Both the position numbers and the translations under genes were made by a program. Positions 6,065 to 11,421 of a stretch of DNA of 11,421 bases are shown here, piece after piece. The notes beneath the pieces are model-generated. The model searched no databases, was not told where the DNA came from, and was given only the letters and a program-made list of their open reading frames with translations. The stretch is from Peptococcaceae bacterium (GTDB lineage Bacteria > Bacillota > DSM-12270 > Thermacetogeniales > Thermacetogeniaceae), in NCBI GenBank assembly GCA_003160265.1, contig PLQY01000089.1, forward strand, positions 9,909 to 21,329, read 5' to 3'. Numbering within the stretch: position 1 is the stretch's first letter; the number at the start of each line of letters is the position of its first letter.

Positions 6065-7291
6065 TCAATGTAACCCCAGCAGAATGAGCGAGACCTCGCT
6101 CCCGGCATCCACGGGCAGGTGTCCTGCCGGCAGATCGATCAGCGCATTACAGTCGATCAGAGACCTCAGCATGCTGGATTTCTGCCCCGGCAACACCAGC
6201 ACGCGCCAGCCATCCTCGCTGCAGACCGCATATCCTCGCAGGAAGCGGCGTGATCCCCCTCTTCCGGAAAAGGAGTTGGTGCAGACAGCGGTTAGCCGCC
6301 GCGGTGACGGGCTCAAGCCCTGAAACACCCGCAGCACGGGTGCCGCCAGGACCTCATAGCCGACCGAACAGGCCGCAGGGTTTCCGGACAGGGCAACCAC
6401 CGGCTTGCCATCGCACATTCCCGCTCCACTGTGGCTGCCCGGCTTGATGCGGACACCCCAGAACAGCATCCCCGTGCCCAGCTGGCGCAGGATGGGCAGG
6501 GCGCGGTCTCCGGACTCCTGCGCAGCGCCCCCGATCGTGAGCAGAAGGTCCGACTGGCTGAGCAGCCTGATCAGGCGCTCTCCGTCCTCTTCCCGGTCGT
6601 CATCACCCAGGATCTCCACCCCGGTAACCTCTCCGCCATCCCGGGCAACCAGCGCTGCCAGGAGCGGTCCGTTGCAGTCCCGGGCCTGGCCAGGGGCCGG
6701 AGTCTCCCGGGCCGGCGCCAATTCCCTCCCGAAGCTGACAATGGCCACCCTGGGGTGACGGTATACCGTCACCGGGCTCTGTCCCATAGCCGCCAGCACA
6801 CCGACCAAACCAGGGGTGAGGCGTGTCCCGGGCCGGGCGATCACTTCCCCGTTTTGAAAATCCTCCCCTGTCTTCTTGAGGTTACTGCCAGGGGCAAGCT
6901 CGTAATGTAAGAACACCCGCTCGCCCTGGAGCCGTACCTGCTCCTCCGCAATGACGGCTGAAGCACAGGCCGGCACGGAGCCTCCCGTCACCACCCTCAC
7001 GGTCTCCCCGGGCGCCAGCGGCGCCCCCGGCTCTTCGCCCGCCTTCAATACCTGGCGCACGAACAGCCCCTGCACGTCAGGGGCGTCCTCTACCGGCTCC
7101 AAGTCCTCTCCATGGATGGCATAGCCGTCGACGGCCGACTGGGTGCACGGTGGAAGTGACTGTGGCGCCACCAGGTCCAGGCCCAAAATCCGCCCGAAGG
7201 CCTGGTCAAGCGCCACCGGCTCGCAATTCATGGGAATGATGAGGCCCAGGAGCGCATCCTGAGCCTCTTTCAAGCCTACGTCAACCTGCAA
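6065..7291 (-). CDS. moeA: Divergent MoeA-like protein with altered active-site motifs
   Basis: A 408-residue MoeA homologue, full length, but departing from the family at key places. The N-terminal SAVDGYAI (52-59) and KPG (283-285) are kept. The usual TGDEL motif reads SFGREL (186-191), so Thr becomes Phe and the acidic residue becomes Arg. The usual SGG-S/V-SVG-xxD stretch reads IGGAAQESGD (253-262). KPGKP becomes KPGSHSG, GLPGNP becomes ALSGNPAA (300-307), and PxGADAVV becomes PACASAVI. The gene is otherwise intact, without frameshifts, so it looks like a maintained paralogue with changed chemistry or a binding role rather than decay. Start is TTG at 7291, with GGAGG at 7303-7299 spaced by 7 nt. 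It converges on tupC and stands apart from the other moeA genes. A role in inserting tungsten rather than molybdenum, or in handling another cofactor form, is a guess. Confidence 0.85.
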   Translation of the reverse strand: MQVDVGLKEAQDALLGLIIPMNCEPVALDQAFGRILGLDLVAPQSLPPCTQSAVDGYAIHGEDLEPVEDAPDVQGLFVRQVLKAGEEPGAPLAPGETVRVVTGGSVPACASAVIAEEQVRLQGERVFLHYELAPGSNLKKTGEDFQNGEVIARPGTRLTPGLVGVLAAMGQSPVTVYRHPRVAIVSFGRELAPARETPAPGQARDCNGPLLAALVARDGGEVTGVEILGDDDREEDGERLIRLLSQSDLLLTIGGAAQESGDRALPILRQLGTGMLFWGVRIKPGSHSGAGMCDGKPVVALSGNPAACSVGYEVLAAPVLRVFQGLSPSPRRLTAVCTNSFSGRGGSRRFLRGYAVCSEDGWRVLVLPGQKSSMLRSLIDCNALIDLPAGHLPVDAGSEVSLILLGLH

Positions 7292-7298
7292 TACAATT

Positions 7299-7303
7299 CC
7301 TCC
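7299..7303 (-). promoter_or_regulatory. Ribosome binding site deciding the TTG start of the divergent moeA
   Basis: GGAGG within GGGGAGGAA, 7 nt before the TTG at 7291. No ATG lies nearby in frame, so this site supports TTG initiation. Confidence 0.65.
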
Positions 7304-7324
7304 CCGGGATTCAACTGGGTCTTG

Positions 7325-7485
7325 GCTTCAGTGGTGATTGCTTTTCCCCCACTGAAGCTTATGTACTCCGCATTCTTCGGGCCAGACCGAAGGTCTGGAT
7401 GCGGAGGAGCCAGTTAATACAGTGATGTACCAGCTCTTGTCACACCGCTTCTCAAAGCGGGGGCATTAGAGCGGGCAGCCGTCGG
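7325..7485. ncRNA. Densely structured non-coding stretch, possible IS200/IS605-type remnant or guide-RNA scaffold
   Basis: Three perfect inverted repeats follow one another: a 10-bp pair GCTTCAGTGG (7325-7334) with CCACTGAAGC (7349-7358); a compound stem CTCCGCAT (7366-7373) plus CCAGACC (7382-7388) with GGTCTGG plus ATGCGGAG (7392-7406), that is 15 bp interrupted by an 8-nt bulge; and CCGCTT/AAGCGG (7445-7460) with a CTCA loop, followed by GGGGGCATTAGAGCGGGCAG. The plus frame over 7365-7469 reads like a protein end (SSGQTEGLDAEEPVNTVMYQ, then LLSHRFSKRGH and a stop), with a TGA just upstream. I associate this with 3' ends of TnpB-family genes, whose transcripts overlap the element's omega RNA, but this is memory and not a search. 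On the minus strand the central hairpin has a C(UUCG)G loop, so an alternative is a structured leader of the divergent moeA gene. A tnpA or full tnpB is absent. Confidence 0.38.
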
Positions 7486-7660
7486 TAAGAAAGACAATGC
7501 TTGGCGCATATGTATCCACAACGTACGCGCCCTTCTTATTATAATCAGTTGCATTCAAAGCCTGTTATTTTTAGAGGACAACGAAGGAAAGCATCGGAAA
7601 ATGAAGAAAGATAACACAACGCTGTTGGTATTAGCTTCGCTGAAGTGATGGTCTTTCGCC
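7486..7660 (+). other. Intergenic stretch upstream of the zinc-ribbon/Smr gene
   Basis: No convincing gene. TATAAT at 7540-7545 is a perfect -10 hexamer for the rightward gene, with a poor -35 (TCCACA, 19 nt upstream); ATTATAAT is itself palindromic, so the same bases could serve the minus strand. A 15-codon frame at 7601-7648 is noted but not accepted as a gene. Confidence 0.4.
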
Positions 7661-8113
7661 ATGAAGATGAAAAACTGCGATACATGTGGAAACGAGATGC
7701 CGGAAATGTCGATGGTCTGCCACTTTTGTGGCTCCCATCAGCGCGCGAAAACGCCTGCCGGATCACGGGAGCGGCTGCGTACGGTCAACATTGAGGCCGG
7801 CATGCCATCAGTTGAAGATGGACTTGCACGTCTTGAAGGTGATCTGTTGCGTGCCAAGCAGTCTGGCGTCCGTGTCGTCCGGGTGATCCATGGATGGGGT
7901 TCGACAGGAACAGGAGGAGCGCTCCGCGACGCCTGCCGGGCATTCCTGAAGAGGAAGCTCGCCGTCCGGCAGATTGCTAAGGTCATCCATGGTGAGGACT
8001 ATTCACGGACAACAAATGCGGGGCGAGATCTTATGAATCGCTGTCCGGAACTGCGAGGCAGCGAGCGCTCAGACAGTCAAAACCCCGGCATCACATTTGT
8101 TGAACTCTATTAA
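7661..8113 (+). CDS. Zinc-ribbon plus Smr-domain protein
   Basis: A 150-residue protein. The N-terminus has a zinc-ribbon pattern, CDTC at 6-9 and CHFC at 20-23 (CxxC, ten residues, CxxC). From about residue 40 it becomes a Smr (small MutS-related) domain: a helix GLARLEGDLLRAKQSG (54-69), the strand and glycine loop VRVIHGWGSTGTGGALR (73-89), and the closing ITFVEL at the C-terminus. Smr domains bind branched or structured nucleic acid and some have nuclease activity. The usual LDLHG signature at the start of the domain is replaced by VNIEAG (42-47), so nuclease activity may be lost or changed. The start lacks a clear ribosome site; ATG at 7667 is an alternative. It stands alone between the structured element and the signalling gene, so context gives no pathway. 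Confidence 0.75.
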   Translation: MKMKNCDTCGNEMPEMSMVCHFCGSHQRAKTPAGSRERLRTVNIEAGMPSVEDGLARLEGDLLRAKQSGVRVVRVIHGWGSTGTGGALRDACRAFLKRKLAVRQIAKVIHGEDYSRTTNAGRDLMNRCPELRGSERSDSQNPGITFVELY

Positions 8114-8175
8114 GTTCAACATATGCTTTCAAATGGCAATCTGCCGTAGTCGGCTATTACTGGGGGAGAAGACAC

Positions 8176-8208
8176 AGACGGTCCGGGTATATCCGTAGCG
8201 TCTTTTTT
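8176..8208 (+). terminator. Weak intrinsic terminator after the Smr gene
   Basis: AGACG (8176-8180) pairs with CGTCT (8199-8203), an inner CGG/CCG pair extends the stem, and T6 follows at 8203-8208. The stem has a 3x3 internal loop, so it is only moderate. Its position between the two genes fits termination of the Smr transcript. Confidence 0.4.
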
Positions 8209-8225
8209 GTGGAATAATAGGTGAC

Positions 8226-8231
8226 AGGAGG
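8226..8231 (+). promoter_or_regulatory. Ribosome binding site for the GTG start of the CheB-CheR-PAS gene
   Basis: AGGAGG followed by 9 nt and GTG at 8241. It fixes the start a few codons before the CheB domain; a later ATG at codon 6 has no comparable site. Confidence 0.65.
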
Positions 8232-8240
8232 TGGCTTGAC

Positions 8241-11200
8241 GTGGACACAGCGAGAATGCCGGATACGCATGACATACCTACCGGCCAAGACGCCACGGAT
8301 AGTTTTACAATCGTGGGCATAGGGGCTTCAGCAGGCGCTCTCAAGGCCTGCCAAGGCTTTTTCACGAACCTGCCTCCCGACAGCGGAGCGGCTTTTGTGG
8401 TCGTTATCCACCTGGACCCCAACCACTCCAGTATTTTCGTAGAACTGCTGCAAAAATACACGCAGATGAAGGTGTTGCAGGCGGAGAACGGGATGACGGT
8501 CGAACCCAACTGCGTCTACGTGATTCCCCCCAATGCTGATATCTCCATGCAGCATGGGAGCCTGCAACTACAAAAACTGTCAAGGCCGCGCGGTGTGCAC
8601 ATGGCGATTGACCTCTTTCTCCGGTCGTTGGCAGAAGATCAGGGAGAAAACGCGGTCTGCATCATCCTTTCCGGCACTGGCACGGACGGCACATTAGGGC
8701 TGAGAGCGGTCAAGGTGGGACTAGGGATGGTCATGGTCCAGGATCCGAAAACGGCGGAGTATGATGGCATGCCAAAAAATGCCCTGGATACGGGACTTGC
8801 TGACTATGTATTGCCAGTTGAGGAGATGCCGGCGCAGTTGCTCGCCTACATAAAAGGCTTCCATCGAAGGAAAAACAGTAAGGTTGCTACGGTGCATGAC
8901 AAAAGATCAGATTCGCTCGATAAGGTGCTGGGCCTGATTAATTTACGGACCGGGCATGACCTCTCGCTATACAAGAAGAGCACTATCTATAGGCGCATCG
9001 AGAGGCGGATGAACGTTCACAAATTTGACCATATCTCGCAATACGTTGATTATCTGCAAAATGATGCCGACGAAGTTAACGCGCTCTTCAAAGAGATCCT
9101 GATCAACGTCACCTCGTTCTTTCGAGACCCTGAGGCATTTACCTTTCTGGCCGAGAGTGTGTTGCCGGAAATGATTGTCGACAAGCCTGAGGATTATATA
9201 GTGCGAGTATGGGCCCCAGGGTGTTCGACCGGGGAAGAGGTCTATTCCCTGGCTATCGTCCTGCGCGAATGCATGGATGCTCTCAAGCGTGAATTCAGAG
9301 TCCAGATATTTGGTACTGACTTGGATGAAGATGCAATTTTTACGGCGCGCAAGGGCGCGTATCCTCTAAATATCAATACCGATATCAGTCCCGAGCGGAT
9401 GACCAGTTATTTCACAAGAGAGGACAATATCTATCGGGTCAGGAAAGACATCAGAGAAGTGGCGGTTTTCGCCCATCATGACATCGCGAAGGATCCTCCC
9501 TTCACCAGATTGGACCTTATCTGCTGCCGAAATCTTCTCATCTACCTGGAAGCGCCTCTTCAAAAAAGGATCTTGTCGTTGTTCCATCAACTTCTAAAGC
9601 CGGGCGGAATCCTTTTGCTCGGAACTTCAGAAACCTTGGGAGAACTAGCGGAGTATTTCACGGTTATCAACCAGAAATGGAGAATCTCTACTCGAAAAGA
9701 GGCACCAGTTTTGCCCATAACAATCGGGGGATACCCTGTCCCCGTGTATGCAGATACCGGACAGAGGGCCTCTCTTTTCAACGCCCCGGAAAGGAACAAT
9801 CTGAGCATCTCACGGGTACTGGAGAAAACACTGCTGGAAAAATATGCTCCTCCCAGCGTGGCTATCAACAACAAAGGGGACATTGTCTATATTCATGGCC
9901 GAACAGGGAACTTCCTGGAACCGGCGCCCGGACAACCGTCCTTGAACATCTTCAATATGGCCCGGGAGGGGCTGAGGTATGAGTTGAGGTCTGCCGTTCT
10001 GCAAGCAACTGCCGAGAAGTCGGTAGTGGTGCATGAAGGCGTACGGACTGAGACTGACGGCAGTGCTGAACTCGTCAAGGTGACGGTAGAGCCGATCGCT
10101 GGCCCCAAGTTTCTAGAGGGTTTGATGCTGGTGACGTTTGAGAGACAGGCGCCTTCTGGGTCTTCCGGAGCCGGGGGAGTGGATATGGCGCCGCAACCAG
10201 GCTCGGCCGCAAACGATTATGTTGCCAAACTGGATCAGGAACTCAAACAAAACAGGCAGCTTCTGTATTCCAGCGTCAAGGACATGGAGGCATCATATCA
10301 GGAGGTTGCCTCGACCAACGAGGAATTGATGTCCACCAATGAGGAATTGCAGAGCAGCAATGAAGAACTGGAGACATCCAAAGAGGAAATGCAATCGTTG
10401 TATGAGGAACTGATGACAGTAAATAACGAACTTCAGACCAATATCGACGAGCTGTCGCAGGCCAACGATGATTTAAAGAACTTTCTGAACAGCACCGAGA
10501 TTGCTGCAATTTTCTTGGACAAAGACCTCAAGATAAGGCGTTTCACTCCCCTGGCAACAAAGATGTTCAATCTGATCCAGGTTGATGTGGGACGGCCACT
10601 GGCGCATATTGTTTCTAATCTGGCAGGAGTAAATGTGATCGAAGACACCAAAGAGGTTCTGAACACCCTGGTGATCTCCTATAAAGAGGTGCAGACGGCG
10701 GATGAGCTGTGGTATACGATGCGGATCATGCCTTACCGGACTTCATACAATGTGGTCGCCGGCGTAGTAATAACGTTTATTGATATTAACGAGGTAAAAA
10801 AGGCCCTGGTTCAGGCCATTGCAGATGCGCGCGGTTTTGCTCAGGATATCGTGGCAACGGTGCATGAACCCGTGCTCATCCTCGACGTGGATCTGAAGGT
10901 GATGTTTGCCAGCCGCGATTTCTTTCGGGTGTTTAAGGCTACTCCTGAAGACACCGAAGGAAAGTTGGTGTATGAACTGGGGAATCACCAGTGGGATATC
11001 CCCAGACTGCGAGAGATGCTGGAAAAGGTTTTAGCCAGCAATTCCAGTTTCCAGGAATACAGGGTGGAACACGACTTTCCCACTATCGGACATCGGGTGA
11101 TGCTACTCAACTCGTGCCGCATTAATCGGGTACATGTCGGGATCGACATGATTCTGGTGGGCGACTCGTTGGGCATGGCGGTTCTCGGCTATGACAGCAC

Positions 11201-11421
11201 ACTGCCCGTCGACATGGATGAGATGCTGCACCACACGCGCGCCGTGCGCCGCGGTGTGCGCCACGCGTTGCTGGTAGCCGACATGCCCTTCGGCTCCTAT
11301 CATGCTTCCACCGAGCAGGCCATCGGCAACGCGACGCGCTTCATCAAGGAGGCCGGCGCGGAGGCGGTGAAGATTGAAGGCGGCCGCAATCGCGCTGCCC
11401 TCGTCGCCGCGCTCACGCAGG
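8241..11421 (+). CDS. CheB-CheR-PAS signalling protein, its frame continuing into a panB fragment (no stop in window)
   Basis: From GTG 8241 the frame stays open for 1060 codons. Residues about 23-195 are a CheB methylesterase domain with the triad Ser30 (GASAG), His57 (VIHLDP) and Asp149 (SGTGTDG). Residues about 215-485 are a CheR methyltransferase: [12 protein letters not shown], the SAM-binding APGCSTGEE (325-333) and [12 protein letters not shown]-like segment around 520-630 is followed by a long coiled coil (about 667-748) that includes eight heptads of the [14 protein letters not shown] type at 691-746, then a PAS domain (about 750-860) and a second PAS (about 870-965). Such proteins link chemotaxis-type methyl chemistry to sensing, often with a C-terminal kinase; none is reached here. 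After [10 protein letters not shown] (to about residue 961) the frame changes into PanB sequence, with a sharp change in codon use. I take the true gene to be cut at about 11139-11158, and the remainder to be foreign. Confidence 0.85.
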   Translation, partial: MDTARMPDTHDIPTGQDATDSFTIVGIGASAGALKACQGFFTNLPPDSGAAFVVVIHLDPNHSSIFVELLQKYTQMKVLQAENGMTVEPNCVYVIPPNADISMQHGSLQLQKLSRPRGVHMAIDLFLRSLAEDQGENAVCIILSGTGTDGTLGLRAVKVGLGMVMVQDPKTAEYDGMPKNALDTGLADYVLPVEEMPAQLLAYIKGFHRRKNSKVATVHDKRSDSLDKVLGLINLRTGHDLSLYKKSTIYRRIERRMNVHKFDHISQYVDYLQNDADEVNALFKEILINVTSFFRDPEAFTFLAESVLPEMIVDKPEDYIVRVWAPGCSTGEEVYSLAIVLRECMDALKREFRVQIFGTDLDEDAIFTARKGAYPLNINTDISPERMTSYFTREDNIYRVRKDIREVAVFAHHDIAKDPPFTRLDLICCRNLLIYLEAPLQKRILSLFHQLLKPGGILLLGTSETLGELAEYFTVINQKWRISTRKEAPVLPITIGGYPVPVYADTGQRASLFNAPERNNLSISRVLEKTLLEKYAPPSVAINNKGDIVYIHGRTGNFLEPAPGQPSLNIFNMAREGLRYELRSAVLQATAEKSVVVHEGVRTETDGSAELVKVTVEPIAGPKFLEGLMLVTFERQAPSGSSGAGGVDMAPQPGSAANDYVAKLDQELKQNRQLLYSSVKDMEASYQEVASTNEELMSTNEELQSSNEELETSKEEMQSLYEELMTVNNELQTNIDELSQANDDLKNFLNSTEIAAIFLDKDLKIRRFTPLATKMFNLIQVDVGRPLAHIVSNLAGVNVIEDTKEVLNTLVISYKEVQTADELWYTMRIMPYRTSYNVVAGVVITFIDINEVKKALVQAIADARGFAQDIVATVHEPVLILDVDLKVMFASRDFFRVFKATPEDTEGKLVYELGNHQWDIPRLREMLEKVLASNSSFQEYRVEHDFPTIGHRVMLLNSCRINRVHVGIDMILVGDSLGMAVLGYDSTLPVDMDEMLHHTRAVRRGVRHALLVADMPFGSYHASTEQAIGNATRFIKEAGAEAVKIEGGRNRAALVAALTQ
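11139..11421 (+). pseudogene. panB: Internal fragment of panB (ketopantoate hydroxymethyltransferase), joined in frame
   Basis: About 94 residues match the middle of PanB, the enzyme that makes ketopantoate from 2-ketoisovalerate in pantothenate synthesis. Visible landmarks are [13 protein letters not shown] (with the metal-binding Asp of GDSLG), [30 protein letters not shown] (second Asp) and AVKIEGG (Lys and Glu of the active site). The N-terminal strand of PanB (about 35-40 residues) is absent, and the sequence runs off the right edge. It has no start or ribosome site of its own. In the 88 codons from 11157, 75 end in G or C and all seven Arg codons are CGC, whereas 32 of 82 codons just before the join end in A or T and Arg codons are mixed. 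This points to a different genome of origin or a recent join. It could also be a real fusion, but no known function would be served by half of PanB. Confidence 0.85.

Noticed and set aside
6041..6070. Small inverted repeat between tupC and the convergent moeA-like gene, considered as a two-way terminator
   Set aside because: The stem TTGAA/TTCAA is short and A/T-rich, has no clear T-run, and overlaps a stop codon.
7601..7648. 15-codon frame MKKDNTTLLVLASLK that ends near the Smr gene
   Set aside because: Could be a leader peptide, but the purine-rich upstream sequence is badly spaced and nothing suggests attenuation.
1..11421. CRISPR arrays, tRNA or rRNA genes, complete insertion sequences
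   Set aside because: No regularly spaced direct repeats, no tRNA cloverleaf or rRNA-like sequence, and no full transposase frame was seen on either strand.

Overview
The window looks like bacterial accessory-metabolism DNA from an anaerobic Firmicute, probably Clostridia (Peptococcaceae-like) or a Negativicute. This is inferred from strong GGAGG ribosome sites, several TTG/GTG starts, moderately high G+C, a tungstate-type ABC importer with a Moco/Tuco-like leader, and multiple MoeA paralogues. No 16S or other phylogenetic marker is present, so the placement is loose.

Layout: (1) Bases 1-3027, minus strand: a three-gene operon reading leftward, made of a small Cys-containing HTH-like protein, a canonical MoeA, and a MoeA fused to a C-terminal periplasmic-binding-protein-like domain that runs off the left edge. 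(2) Bases 3028-3627: divergent regulatory region. On the plus strand it holds a probable molybdenum/tungsten cofactor riboswitch, an intrinsic terminator, and a further structured leader of about 230 nt. (3) Bases 3628-6017, plus strand: tupA-tupB-tupC, a complete tungstate (or molybdate) ABC importer. (4) Bases 6065-7291, minus strand: a third MoeA-like gene, convergent to tupC, with altered active-site motifs. (5) Bases 7292-7660: a non-coding stretch with nested perfect inverted repeats, possibly a remnant of an IS200/IS605-type element or its guide-RNA region. (6) Bases 7661-8113, plus strand: a zinc-ribbon plus Smr-domain protein. (7) Bases 8241 to the right end, plus strand: a large CheB-CheR-PAS signalling protein whose reading frame passes without a stop into a piece of panB (ketopantoate hydroxymethyltransferase).

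Regions 1 to 4 form one functional theme: import of tungstate/molybdate by TupABC, control of import by the cofactor-sensing leader, and insertion of the metal into molybdopterin by MoeA-type proteins. Three MoeA family members around one oxyanion importer suggest separate handling of Mo and W, or of different cofactor forms. That is inference, not seen directly.

The most important caution is at about 11139-11158. The signalling protein changes into PanB within a single codon stretch, with an abrupt change in codon use. The joining segment reads sensibly in both families, as expected for a chimeric assembly join at a short shared sequence. The last 260 or so bases should not be assumed to belong to the same genome or gene.
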